From: TIUS-1 sp964019505
GTDB lineage: Bacteria; Bacillota_I; Bacilli_A; Mycoplasmatales; Mycoplasmataceae
NCBI RefSeq assembly: GCF_964019505.1
Contig: NZ_OZ026449.1
Coordinates: 558,001 to 622,000 of the forward strand
Direction of reading: 5' to 3'
DNA: 64,000 bases
Made by a program: the position numbers and the translations under genes. Below the pieces are notes generated by a model, which saw only the letters and a list, made by a program, of their open reading frames with translations, did not search any database and was not told the DNA's origin. The stretch's first letter is position 1. Every line of letters starts with the position of its first letter. Shown here one piece after another: positions 1-11,117 of this stretch.

Positions 1-72
1 CAATACTACTGAGCTTGTTACTGGAATTGTTACCATTGTTGAAATGAAAAGTAGTTTTAGTAATTTTTTCAT
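1..72 (-). CDS. Secreted or membrane-anchored protein, N-terminal fragment (runs off left edge)
   Basis: Only the first 24 codons are in the window. They read M-K-K-L-L-K-L-L followed by a hydrophobic stretch with Thr/Ser/Val, which is a typical Sec signal peptide of mollicute surface proteins. A GAGG ribosome binding site lies 5 bases before the ATG, and the start is only about 20 bases past the uvrC stop, so it is probably cotranscribed. No lipobox cysteine is visible before the edge. Function cannot be judged from this fragment. Confidence 0.6.
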   Translation of the reverse strand, partial: MKKLLKLLFISTMVTIPVTSSVVL

Positions 73-92
73 ATAACCTCAAACGTTATTTT

Positions 93-1658
93 TTATTCAA
101 ATATTTTTTTCTCATGCTTATTTCTATAGTTGGTGATCGCAAAATTATGGACGCGTTCTTGAAGTGAATATAGCATTTTATATAAATTAGTTTTACTATT
201 TAATTTTATCACTTTATCTTCCGATATCACAACACTATCTGTCCTATGATTTTTATTTTTTTGTAAGCCGACAACGAAAATATCAAGTTCTAATTCTTTC
301 AAAATTTGCTTCGCTGCATTCAATTGAATGATGCCCCCATCGACAATAATCAAGTCAGGCATCTCGGTATTGTTAAATACTTTTTGTTGATATCTTCTAT
401 ATAAAACCTCTTTCATTCTGTTATAGTCGCCCTTTTCTTCAATGTCTATATTTCATTTTCTGAAGTCTTTTTTAGATGGATTGTTATTTTTAAAAACTAC
501 CATCGCACCAAGTACAACGTCATTTGATAAGTTTGCAATATCAAAAACTTCAATTGTATGAGGATATTTTTCCATTCCAATTAAGACCCTAAATTCTTCT
601 AGAATACTTTGATTTATTGATTCTTTATTCGAATTATAAAATTCTTCTGAATTTGTTTTTGCAAGAGTTAACAGTTGTTTTTCGACACTTGATATTTTAT
701 TGTTCAATTTAAATAACTCAGTCATTGCTTCACTTATAAATTCATTTGGGATTGTTACAATATCGGGGATTATATTTTTTGAATAAAATTGAGTTACAAA
801 ACTTTCAAATGCGTCATTTATATCTTGGTCATTTAATTCAAATGATTCTTGGAATGTATGTTGAAATTTTCCACCAACATAAAATAATATCGTAAACACA
901 ATATGTGTTTCGTTTGCAAAAAAGTTTATTACATGTCTGTCTTTTTTTTCATTTAATAATACATTTTGTTTTTGGACAAAGAAATCAATATGACCTAACA
1001 TCTCTTTAATTTTTTGAGCTTGTTCAAACTGTAAATTGTTTGATGCTTTTTCCATTCTTTCTACTAGTATTTTTTCAACGTTTTCTGTATTACCTTTGAA
1101 GAAGCTTTTAATATTTTTTATTTGGTTGTCATAAACTTCTTTGGGAATCTCTTTAAAGCATCCGCCAAGACATTGATCAATATGAAAATATATGCATGGG
1201 TTGTTCATCTTACCTTTGCATCTTTTCAATGGATAAATACTTTGTATTATATATAATATTTTTCTTGCACTTGTGCCTTCTGGAAAGGGTCCGAATGTTG
1301 CTAGGTATTTTTTTTGTTTGTAATTCCTATGGTATTCAAACTGCGGATCGACTGATTTTGTAATAGAAATATACGGATAAGATTTATCATCATTTAAAAC
1401 GATGTTATATCTTGGTTTGTGTGTTTTTATTAAAGTTTCTTCTAGTAACAATGCTTCCTTTTCACTATTACAAATAATTGTTTTAACGTCATTTATCTCT
1501 GAGACTAATTTTGATGTCTTATAATTTTGGGATTTTAAAAAATATTGGCTAACTCTTTTTCTAAGATTTTTAGCTTTACCAACATATATTATTTTGTTAT
1601 CTTTATTTAGATATAGATAACAACCTGGTTTTTCAGAAATATTTTTTAAATCTAACAT
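93..1658 (-). CDS. uvrC: UvrC, excinuclease ABC subunit C, lacking the C-terminal HhH domain
   Basis: UvrC makes the two incisions flanking a DNA lesion in nucleotide excision repair. Of 521 residues, the first ~90 are the GIY-YIG nuclease (PGCYLY, then IYVGKAKNLRKR); a UVR helix (QFEQAQKIKEML) lies near 210; the RNase H-like nuclease follows, with VFDIANLSN (Asp ~373), LIIVDGG (Asp ~440) and RVHNFAI (His ~504). One in-frame TGA (Trp) joins the two parts. The protein stops about 15 residues after that His, where other UvrCs continue into the helix-hairpin-helix DNA-binding domain (usual length ~590-610). The ATG at 1658 is preferred over the upstream GTG because GGAG lies just ahead of it. 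Confidence 0.95.
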
Positions 1659-1682
1659 AATGTTCTCCACTACTATTCTAAT

Positions 1683-1728
1683 AAAAAAAGATATTTAAAG
1701 ACGATTTATTATCGCTTAAATATCTTTT
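1683..1728 (-). terminator. Rho-independent terminator after ftsK
   Basis: On the minus strand, AAAAGATATTTAA pairs with TTAAATATCTTTT around a loop with an inner CGAT/ATCG hairpin, and a T-run follows. It overlaps the ftsK stop codon and separates ftsK from uvrC. Confidence 0.8.
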
Positions 1729-4603
1729 ACAAATCTTCTTTCTTTAAAAAGACTTCTCTTGGTTTTGCTCCATTTTGTGGGCCAATGATTCCTTCTTCTT
1801 CTAATTGATCAATTATTTTTCCTGCACGGTTATACCCGATTGAAAACTTTCTTTGCAATAATGAAGTCGAGGCTTTTTGTTGATCTACAATGAATTGAAT
1901 TATTTCTTTTAACATTGGGTCTGCAGTTGCTCCACCACCTTGTGATGAACCACTTCCGTCTGACATTGAAATTTCTTCTTGTTCATATTCTGAATCAAAC
2001 ATTTGTCTTTGTTGTTTTGCACAGTGCTCAACAATTTTTTCTATTTCATCATCAGATATATATGCACCTTGTGCACGTAATAATGAAGATGATCCCGGAG
2101 GCATGTATAACATATCTCCTCTACCAACAAGTTTTTCAGCTCCAACTTGATCTAAAATTGTACGTGAGTCAATTTGTGAAGTAACAGCAAACGAAATACG
2201 AGTTGGTATATTTGATTTAATTACGCCAGTTAAAACGTCAACTGATGGTCTTTGAGTGGCTACAATCAAGTGAATACCAGCAGCACGAGCCATTTGTGTT
2301 AAACGCATAATTGCTTCTTCAACACCTTTTCTATCACCTGTCATCATTAAGTCTGCAAGCTCATCAATGATAACTACAATGAATGGTAATTTTAATGCGA
2401 TGTCTGTTTGTTTATTATTAAACCCTTCAATGTTTTTTACAGCATGTTGAGTAAATAACATATAACGTCTATCCATTTCGTTAATAACTTTTTTAAGAAC
2501 ATTACTTGCTAACAACATATCGTTTATAACTGGAGTTAGTAAATGTGGAATATTTGCGTATGCAGCAAGTTCAACTTTTTTCGGGTCAACCATAATGAAC
2601 TTAACTTCATGAGGTTTTGCTCTCATTAAAATCGATGCAATCAATCCGTTGATCATAACTGATTTACCTGACCCTGTTGAACCGGCAACAAGTAAGTGTG
2701 GCATTTTATCTAACTCACCAAATAACACTTCACCAGTAACTGATTTACCAATTGCAAATAATAATTTAGAATTTGCTTTATTCATTGGTGGGTTTGCTAT
2801 CACACCTTTCATAGGTACCGCTAGCGGTGATGTATTTGGTACTTCTATACCAACTGCTGCTTTACCTTGAATTGGTGCCTCTATACGTACATTTTGAGAT
2901 GCTAGAGTTAGTTTTAAATCATTTTCTAGTTTTGTAATTGAATTTACACGAGTACCTGGTGCTGGTGTGATTTCAAATTTAGTAATTGTTGGTCCTGTAT
3001 TAATATGTGTGATTCTAGCGTCAACTTTAAATTGTTGTAACAACAAATTAATGTTTGCAGCTTTGACTTCATTTTCAGCAACTTGTGTAGCCATTGCGCC
3101 AGCACTGTTTTTGTCTTCACTCAAAATACTCATTGGTGGTAAAACATATGATTTGTTAACAAACATTGGTTCTTGTTCGTTTGATTTCTTTACAGGCGCA
3201 GGAGCTTTAACTTCTTGTTGTGCATGTGAAATTGGCGCAGATTTAGTTAGTGGTGAATTATAATTTGAGTTTTTATATTGTTGTTCAATTTCTTTAATTT
3301 CAACACTCTCTTCTTCAGCTTCTGCTAAGAAGCTTTCCAATGATGACTGTCCCGGATGTGTTGCTGATGATTTTGAACCTTTTTTTTGCATTGGTGAAAT
3401 TGAGTTGTCTATTGAATACCATTCATCTTTACTTGCATTTCTTTTTGGTTTTAACGGTACTGGAACTGCAATAGTTTCTTCTTTAGAATTTGCATACTCG
3501 TTTGTTGATTCGTTATTTTGTATTTTAGTTTGTGTGTTATCTTTTATTGAGTAGTAGTCCGATTCATTGTTTTCAAAATAATCATTTCTTTGATTTGAAA
3601 AATTATTATTAACTTGTTGGGCTTCATTAAATGTTCTACCGCTTGGTTTTGAATTTGTTGGTCCAGGTAGGTAATTTAAATCTTCGAAGTCCATTTCATT
3701 TTCTAAGTTATTATTTTTATTTTTTGTATAACTTGGGAATTCAATTGTGATATCACTTGCATCAGAAGTTGAAGCAACTTCTTCATTATCCATATCTCCA
3801 CGTAAGTTAAGTACATTGATAATCCCGCCTCTTTTTGTAGAACCGTTTGTTTTTGATTTAATTGATAAAATTTTAAGACGTTTGTATTTTCTTTCTTTAA
3901 ATTTTGGACCTCATTTTTTTCCAGGTCATCAGTATAGTGGGTGTCCAAAGAAGATTCAAATTAGAACAAATACAAAAGTAACTATTGATATGATTCAACA
4001 TAAAGGTGTTGAAAGATATGCAAAAATTCCTGTTAGGAATGTCCCTATTAATCCTCCACCAGCTCATGAGTTAAAGTATGTCGCTTTGTTTGTAACAAAG
4101 AAGTTGATTGATGGATAAGTTTCTGAAAAAACAGATTTCTCTAATCAGTGTTTTGTATATAAGCTGAATGAATTACCAAAGATATTTTTATCTCAAAATA
4201 CTCCATGCATGTAATTCATATCTGTTCCATAATCTACAAATGAGTTTACAAAAAAGATTGTTGATGAGATTAAAAAACAAATTGATACGAACACAACTGC
4301 CGTGATTAATAAGAACCTTTTCTTAAACTTAATCTTTAATCCACAGAATATTAAAACACTTGTTGTGAATGTTATTAGATATATGATGTATTTGAATCAA
4401 CCGAACGGGAAAGAAAAGAATATGTCATCTAAGAATTGTCCTATCATTGTTAATCTGAATGCAGACATCACTGTTATAAATAAAATTAATAGTGATGAAA
4501 CTATTCACTTAATAGAATCTGGTTTCTTTTGTGTTTTATTAACACTGAAAGCCATTGTATAATCGCGGGTTTCATTATTGTTGTTTGAATTATTAATATC
4601 CAT
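1727..4603 (-). CDS. ftsK: FtsK/SpoIIIE-type DNA translocase
   Basis: Membrane-anchored, ATP-driven pump that moves chromosome DNA at division. The 958 residues are read through several TGA (Trp) codons. Residues 1-270 contain the membrane segments, ending in a Trp-rich stretch (GHPLYWWPGKKWG). A low-complexity Asn/Ser/Glu linker of about 200 residues follows. The motor has Walker A (AGSTGSGKSV, ~640) and Walker B (VVIIDELADLMM, ~740). The last ~65 residues form the winged-helix gamma domain (SLLQRKFSIGYNRAGKIID) that reads KOPS-like sites. The ATG at 4603 has AAAGGGG six bases upstream. It has its own promoter and terminator, so it appears monocistronic. Confidence 0.95.
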
Positions 4604-4632
4604 ATGTAACCCCTTTCATTTTCATAATATAT

Positions 4633-4638
4633 ATTATA
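4633..4638 (-). promoter_or_regulatory. ftsK: Candidate -10 of the ftsK promoter
   Basis: TATAAT on the minus strand, about 30 bases before the ftsK ATG and downstream of the RNase J terminator. The -35 is weak (TTAATT or TTCACC, depending on spacing). Confidence 0.45.
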
Positions 4639-4675
4639 AATAACTTAGGGTGAATTAACCATTTTTTTGAAACAT

Positions 4676-4703
4676 AAAAAAACACATATTAATATGTGTT
4701 TTG
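4676..4703 (-). terminator. Terminator after the RNase J-like gene
   Basis: AAAACACATA-TTAA-TATGTGTTTT hairpin followed by a T-run on the minus strand, 17 bases after the stop codon. Confidence 0.85.
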
Positions 4704-4719
4704 ATTTTAAATATATAAA

Positions 4720-6438
4720 CTATTTTTTTGTATTTGTTAGCGGTTTTGGACTGTAATGTTTTGTTTCATCAATCTCATTAATTGCAATCAATACTATTGG
4801 TTTTTTACCAGTTTCTTGTTTAACAATTGTCCCAATTTTAAATGACAATGTTTTTTTGATTTCTTCTAAACTAAAGTTTTTTGGATTCTTTTTGAATTCA
4901 TTTGCATGAAATAGTATTTCATCAGAAACTAATTTTTGAGTTAATTTGAATATTGGTGAATCTTCAAAAACATAAATTAATCCCCTCATTTGAATATCTA
5001 TCAATGAAACAATTTGTTTTGTCTTGTGATCGATATTTACACCCATTACAAGAACACCGTTAGATGCAAGTTGATGTCTTTCATTAATAACGATTGATGA
5101 CACTCCGCCAGCTCCAATTGCGTTTACAAATTGATCTCCAGCTTTTATTTTTTTATTACCAAAAACAATTTTTCCATTTGTGGCTTTTAATAATTGCCCA
5201 TTACTAATTAGCAATGTGTTTTTCTCACTAACACCAGCTTCAATAGCGGCCTTTTCTGCATTTAAGAAATTTTTAAATAAACCCTTAATTGGAATGAAGT
5301 ATTTTGGTCTAAAAATGTGAGTCATTAATTTGATATCTTCAAATGAAGCTCTCATTGTTCATAGTGCTTTATCAGATAAAGAATAAACACGAGCATTAGT
5401 TCTAGCTAGTTCATCAAGTGCTTGTGCATGTCTTTTTTCTACACCTGCAATTGGTGGTGTTGCAAGGATGATAAAGTCTTTTTCATTAAATGAAACAAAG
5501 TCTTCGCTTTCGTTTGCCATTTTTTCTAATCTAGAATATAGTGCATCTCCGGTACCATTTATAATTACTACACAATCAGGATATTTTTCAATTTCACTTG
5601 TTTGAATAATATCACCAGGTTTTAAGTCTAAGTCTTGTTGTACTAATTTTGAGTTAACAATGTTAAACATTGTTTTTCCATAAACAGCAACTTTTCTACC
5701 TACTTCTTTTGCTTCTTTGATGATTTCATATACTTTGTAAATATCTTCTTCAAAAATACCAATGATTAATCTTGATGACATATCTTTCATCGGACCTTTG
5801 ATATATTTTTGAATTCTATGGTTTGGCATTGTAAAGTCAATTCTATCTGCATATTCTGAATCACTAATAAATGCTAATACGCCTTCTTTTGATAAGTTGT
5901 TAACTCAAAGTGAGTCAGCTTCAAATGAATACTCAGCATTAGCCTGTATCATGTAATCACCCATGTATACAATTGTTCCTTGATCAGTAACTATTGCAAA
6001 CCCAAATGTATTTGGAAATGAAGCAGTTGCTTTGAATACATGTATCTCAGCATTCTTAAATTTAATTACATCTTTGTTTTTAATTGCTTTATAAGAACTT
6101 GGATTGTGTTTTATTTTTTGTTTTGTAATTCTTTCTCTTAATAAATCAATCGCTATATCACTACAATAAACAGTTAGGTTAGGTAGTTCTTTTAATAAGT
6201 TACCGATTCCACCAGCATTGTATATTGAAGGGTTAGATAGAAATACCCCTTTTATTTTGTCTTCGTTTTCTTTTAGATATGTAAAGTTAGGAACTATTTG
6301 ATCGATTCCTAATAATGATTTTTCTGGGTATTTTAAACCACAGTCAAATACATAGATTTCATTTTCTATTTCGATACAGAAAATATTTTTACCTTTTTCA
6401 TCTTGCCCACCAAGAGCAAAAAAACTTATTTCTTTCAT
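4720..6438 (-). CDS. rnj: RNase J-family protein with a degraded metallo-beta-lactamase active site
   Basis: RNase J is a 5'-3' exo/endoribonuclease of Gram-positives and mollicutes. The 572 residues align with Bacillus RNase J1 along the whole length (FALGGQDEKGKN, LLGIDQIVPNFTYL, KIKGVFLSNPS, ATPPIAGVEKR, RPKYFIPIKGLF). The metal-binding motifs are gone: HGHEDH reads NPSIYN, TGDFKFD reads MGDYMIQ, the HxSGH segment reads LWTMRAS, and the PIHGEY histidine is Lys. So the fold is kept while the two-metal centre is lost. Mollicutes usually carry two RNase J paralogues; this one is likely the non-catalytic partner of an active copy elsewhere. Two TGA (Trp) codons are in frame. Confidence 0.9.
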
Positions 6439-6512
6439 TGTATAAACTCCTATATTTAATTTTTATGTCGAATTAATGTTATTGATATTTTACTATACAA
6501 AGTAATAAATGA

Positions 6513-6538
6513 AAATAAAAAATGGATTAATATCCATT
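6513..6538 (-). terminator. Terminator after the ABC permease gene
   Basis: ATGGAT-ATTA-ATCCAT hairpin followed by TTTTTTATTTT on the minus strand, directly after the stop of the permease. Confidence 0.75.
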
Positions 6539-6540
6539 AT

Positions 6541-8835
6541 TTATCTAATAATTCTTTTATTAAATAAAAATCATGATAATCCAAAAAATAATGCCGTAAT
6601 ACTTATTAGAGCAATTAATGGAATTCATACATTAAATGTAGAACCTACATAATATAGTTCTCCATCTTTTTTACCAAATTTGTATAGATCACTTTTCGTT
6701 GGGTTTTCATCTTTTAAACTATGTTCGGGATTATCTGTTATATGATTCTTGATAGTCTCAGTTATTTTAGTTTTTTGAGGATCGCTCGGACCACCACTGA
6801 CACCGCTTCCGTTAATAAATAATATTGAAATATTTTTCTCACCAAAATAGTTTTCTTTGTTCGTATAAACCTGAAGACCATCTAGTTGCGCTCCTTTGAA
6901 AGTATTTTTAAGCTCAATAACATTTAATTCAATATCTTTTGCTTCAATCTCGTCATCTGAATTTGAAGAAATCTTTTCCTTAAATTTTTCAATAAATTCA
7001 TCATCAATAGCATTTTCTTTATCACTTAGATCTCAAATTAACACGTCATTCAAGCCAACACCATTCGGGTTTTCTTCAAGCGTTAAATATTGACCTATAT
7101 TAAACTTGTTCTTTACATCTTCATCAAAGTCATAAACATATGTAATGTACGGATTAAAAAAATCGATTTGACTATTTTTAAAGTTCTTATTGTATCCTGA
7201 GTTATAAAAAAATGAAGTAAGCATAGTTCCAGTATTAATCAAGTTTCTTTTTGTAATTTCTTTTAAATATGTAGTTCCATTAATAATGCTATCATCACTG
7301 TTGCGATTACTGATATTATACTTCGGTGCTTGGTTTATCATATATTCTCTCAATATATCAAAATACACTTTGAAGAACACCCTTGCACCATCAGATGTTA
7401 TATTTGTTCATTCTTGTTTTGAATTATTAATTTCTGGGTTCGTTAATCACAAGTTTGTATCTTCAACTCTTTTATCCGGGTTATCCACAGTGCTCCCACC
7501 AATATCGAATATTGAGCTTCTTGATGAATTTGTTTTATATGCTGACGTATATGAAAATTTAGCAGTTTCATTTACTAAATCAATTATTCTTAGCATTTCA
7601 CTATCATTTGAATAATTATTTTTTAAGTATTCAACAAAATTATCAAAACCAGTTGATCCAGAAAATCTGTCATTAGTTTTAGCATTCAATGAGAAAAATG
7701 AATTGTTTACATTATTTTTTTTGCTACCGAAGAACGAATTATCAATTTCATCAATTTCTTTAATGAATTGCAATACTTTATTTTCCATTACTAATTTTTC
7801 GTATTCTGCTTTAGCAACGGGATTTTGCGCTGCAAACTCATCAAATAAATAAGTTCCTTCATTACCAGAACCTTTTTTTGAAATCAATTCCAGTGTCGGA
7901 TTAACCAATTCAGAAGCCAGACCATTGTATATCAGATCGTTTGTATATGATCTTGATATGTTTATATATGTTTCTGCCGGATTATATGAGTCCCTACCGT
8001 TTCTGTCTATATTTTGTTTAACATTATAAACATCGGCATTCGGACCCGTCCCCCTTACTTCGAAGAAAAACAAATCAAAAACCGTGAACGCTTCAAAGAA
8101 TGACGAGGTAACAATCTCATTATCACTTTCAAAATTAATTGATACTTGACCATCAATAATTCCATCTTTGTTGTCTAATCTGATTTGATCAAACTCACTT
8201 AGTACAGAATATTTTTGTAGCGTGTATTTACTATAACTTTTATCGTTCATCGCAACAGCACTGCTTGTATATGATTCAAGTAAAGAGAACAACGGCATAA
8301 CCGCTAACAATATTCCAATAATCACACCAAAGAATGTGGTTGCTATCCCACTTTTTAATGACGAAAATAATAATAAGAAACTTGATATTAAGGCTTCATA
8401 AAGAAATATAGTCAACATCCCAAATATTAACTCAGTTGTTGACATTTGAATGTATGAAACTCCAGATGCATAACCTGCAATAGTTCAAATTAAAAATAAA
8501 ATAATTTGAATTGGAATAATAAATGACTTTTGAGCTGCGTACCTTTGGAAAAATAACTTAGTGTTTTTATAACCACTTCTTACTTCAAGATTTATCACCC
8601 CTAATTCGAGGTCCTTGTTAAATGAATTAGTTGTAAAGAAAACATTAAAAAATGTGACGAACAACAAAAGAACAGCAAATGCAACTCAACCAAATAGAAC
8701 TAAATCAGCCAATAAAATTCCAGAAATAATTACTGCTATAAACGTTGGTGTAAATATTAGTAATAAAATTAAATTTATCTTAGAACTCAGTTGTGTAACA
8801 AATGTTCTTTTAAAAATTGGGAATTTATTAAACAT
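6541..8835 (-). CDS. ABC-2 type transporter permease with a large extracellular domain
   Basis: Membrane component of the ABC transporter whose ATPase lies just upstream. Of 764 residues, the first ~260 hold several hydrophobic helices. A long hydrophilic region of roughly 440-480 residues, rich in Asn, Ser and Asp, follows and should face outside. A single hydrophobic helix ends the protein (LFFGLSWFLF, then a positive tail NKRIIR). The start overlaps the ATPase stop by 8 bases, indicating translational coupling; GGGAGGG lies upstream of the ATG. Five TGA Trp codons are among those in frame. The substrate is unknown; the architecture resembles mollicute ABC permeases with an ectodomain. Confidence 0.75.
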
Positions 8836-10033
8836 CTTTACGCCCTCCCTTTGGATCAGCATCAGCTAAAACATCACCAAAAACTTGTTCGTATTTTGCA
8901 CTATGTTTTTCGTCTTCAACTTTCTTGATTTTATCATAATCAATTCCTTTGATTTCACGCCCTACGACTTCAATATAAATTTTTCTAAGATCTTGTTTTT
9001 CTTTATTGAAAGGTTCGTCATAAACTAACTGGCCATAACCATCAACTTTTTTTAGAAGTATCGCTCTATTAACTGAGTTGTTTAATTCATCAATATTATG
9101 AGATGTAATAACAATTGTTTTACCGTGAACACTACTTAAGTGTTTCAATACACCCATGAATTCTAATCTTGAGTAAACATCTAGGTTAGCAGTTGGTTCA
9201 TCGAGAACTATGATTTCTGGGTTTGTAACTAGTACTGAAAGTAATAGCGCTTTTTTTTGCATACCAGCAGATAAATCTGAAAACTTATTTTTTGCATACG
9301 GTTTTAACGTTAGTGCCTCAAGATAAAGTTCAATATACTTATCAAGTTCATCTTTTTGTACGCCTTTCAAAGATGCACAGTAGTATGAAAATTTAACAAT
9401 GTTGAAATTCTTTGGGTAGTTGTTTTGATCTGGGAAGAATGCAATTCTACTTAGAACATTTTTATTAGTTGCCTGTTTCCCTTCTAAAGATACAAAACCT
9501 GCATCTTTTTTTAGTTCATTAAATATCATTTTAATTGTTGTTGTTTTACCGGTACCATTATCCCCAATAAAACCAACCATTTCGCCCTTTTGAATTGAAA
9601 ATGAAACGTCTTTAACACCACTTCCATTTCTAAATTCTTTTGTTATACCAGAAACTACAAAATATGGTTTTGTTTCTAATCTCATTCTTGCTTTGTTTCG
9701 ACCAGAAACTGTAGATTCATCAATAAATTCAACTTTATCTCTACCTTTTCTTTTCATTTTTAAAGCAACTAATTTATTTTCATCATTGATATCTTTAATA
9801 TCAATTGTTTTAATCATGTCATCTTCATTTGGTTTCTTAGATTTTTTATGGTCATTAACGGCTTTTGATAATGTGTCTAATTTATTTTTTTTACCATATT
9901 CAAAATTCTGAATATCAACAGTCTGTTCATTGATGTTCTCAGGTCTTCTATAAAGGTGTGCTTCGTTTTGTTCTTTTAAATCAAAACTATCATAGTATTC
10001 GTTTTTTTTATTTGGTTTTTTGTTTTCAGACAT
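8828..10033 (-). CDS. ABC transporter ATP-binding protein with a disordered N-terminal extension
   Basis: Energises the downstream permease. Of 401 residues, about 110 form a charged Lys/Asp/Asn-rich N-terminal leader of unknown role. The ATPase domain then starts at PYFVVSGITKEF, with Walker A GDNGTGKTTT, signature LSAGMQKKALLL, Walker B IIVLDEPTANLD and a switch His (VITSHN). This is the CcmA/ABC-2 export type. A GTG lies 12 bases upstream in frame, but GGAGTGGG before the ATG at 10033 supports the shorter form. It is divergent from trpS. Confidence 0.9.
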   Translation of the reverse strand: MSENKKPNKKNEYYDSFDLKEQNEAHLYRRPENINEQTVDIQNFEYGKKNKLDTLSKAVNDHKKSKKPNEDDMIKTIDIKDINDENKLVALKMKRKGRDKVEFIDESTVSGRNKARMRLETKPYFVVSGITKEFRNGSGVKDVSFSIQKGEMVGFIGDNGTGKTTTIKMIFNELKKDAGFVSLEGKQATNKNVLSRIAFFPDQNNYPKNFNIVKFSYYCASLKGVQKDELDKYIELYLEALTLKPYAKNKFSDLSAGMQKKALLLSVLVTNPEIIVLDEPTANLDVYSRLEFMGVLKHLSSVHGKTIVITSHNIDELNNSVNRAILLKKVDGYGQLVYDEPFNKEKQDLRKIYIEVVGREIKGIDYDKIKKVEDEKHSAKYEQVFGDVLADADPKGGRKDV

Positions 10034-10109
10034 ATAACTACCCACTCCATTAAATTATGTATATATTATATATATTTTTTAAACTATAATATTTTAAGAA
10101 AAGGTATCT

Positions 10110-11102
10110 ATGAAGAAAATTATTACGGGTATTACTACCACTGGAACAATTACATTAGGAAATTACATTGGAGCAATCAAACCAATGCTAGACTTGCAAA
10201 ACGATAACGAGATGTTTATGTTTATTGCAGATCTACATGCACTTGTGACTCCAAGTGATGCAAAAGACTTGAGATTAAGAATTTCTAATGCATCTGCCAT
10301 CTATTTCGCTTGTGGATTTGACCCAAAAAGAACTACAGTGTTTATTCAATCTGAAGTTCCAGCCCACACACAATTAGCATGAATATTAAATTGTCATACT
10401 ACGATTGGTGAACTTTCTAGAATGACTCAATTCAAAGATAAATCTGCTAAAAAATCAAGCAACGGTACCGAAACAGTTCCAACTGGTTTACTTACTTACC
10501 CTACCTTAATGGCAGCCGATATCTTACTGTATGATATTGATTTAGTCCCTGTTGGAAAAGATCAAAAACAACACATTGAACTAACAAGAAACATTGCAAC
10601 AAGAATGAATAATAAATATGGAAAAGATTTATTTACACTTCCAAAAGAATACACAAATGATGTGACAGCAAAAATAATGGACTTACAAGACCCCACTAAA
10701 AAGATGTCTAAATCATCTGATAATCAAAAGTCATTCATTTCGCTTCTTGATAAACCCGAAGTTGCAAGAAAGAAAATCAATTCATCTGTAACTGATTCTG
10801 AAAACTTAATTAAATACGACCCCGTTAATAAGCCTGGTGTATCTAATTTAATAACAATCTATAGTGCATTGAAAAACGAAAAAATAGATGACGTTGTAAA
10901 ACACTTTGATGGGAAAAATTATGGTGTTTTAAAATCAGAAGTAGCTGATGTTGTTTGCGAGTTATTAGAAAACATACAAACAAAATTTAATACTTTAGTT
11001 GGAACAAAAGAACTACGAGACTTATTAGATCGCGGTAAACAACGTGCAACTGAAATATCAAATAAGAAACTTAAATTAATAAATGAAAAAATCGGTTTAT
11101 AA
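10110..11102 (+). CDS. trpS: Tryptophanyl-tRNA synthetase
   Basis: Charges tRNA-Trp, in this code including the tRNA that reads UGA. Of 330 residues, the class I signature appears as TTTGTITLGNYIGA near the N-terminus and KKMSKSS near residue 197; GELSRMTQFKDK and PVGKDQKQHIELTR are typical TrpRS motifs. One in-frame TGA codes for a Trp (HTQLAWILN). Length is normal for the family. AAAAGG lies a few bases ahead of the ATG. It ends in a bidirectional hairpin shared with rplT. Confidence 0.97.
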
Positions 11103-11117
11103 CCGATTTTATTTTTT
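11085..11117. terminator. Bidirectional terminator between trpS and rplT
   Basis: AAAATCGGTT-TATA-AACCGATTTT with A/T tracts on both sides. It overlaps the stop of trpS and lies just outside the stop of rplT, so it can serve both convergent units. Confidence 0.8.

Noticed and set aside
1915..4562. Open frames of 70-120 codons on the plus strand over ftsK
   Set aside because: Antisense shadows of ftsK with no ribosome sites, biased by the reversed codon usage; the minus frame continues through TGA codons and has the FtsK motifs.
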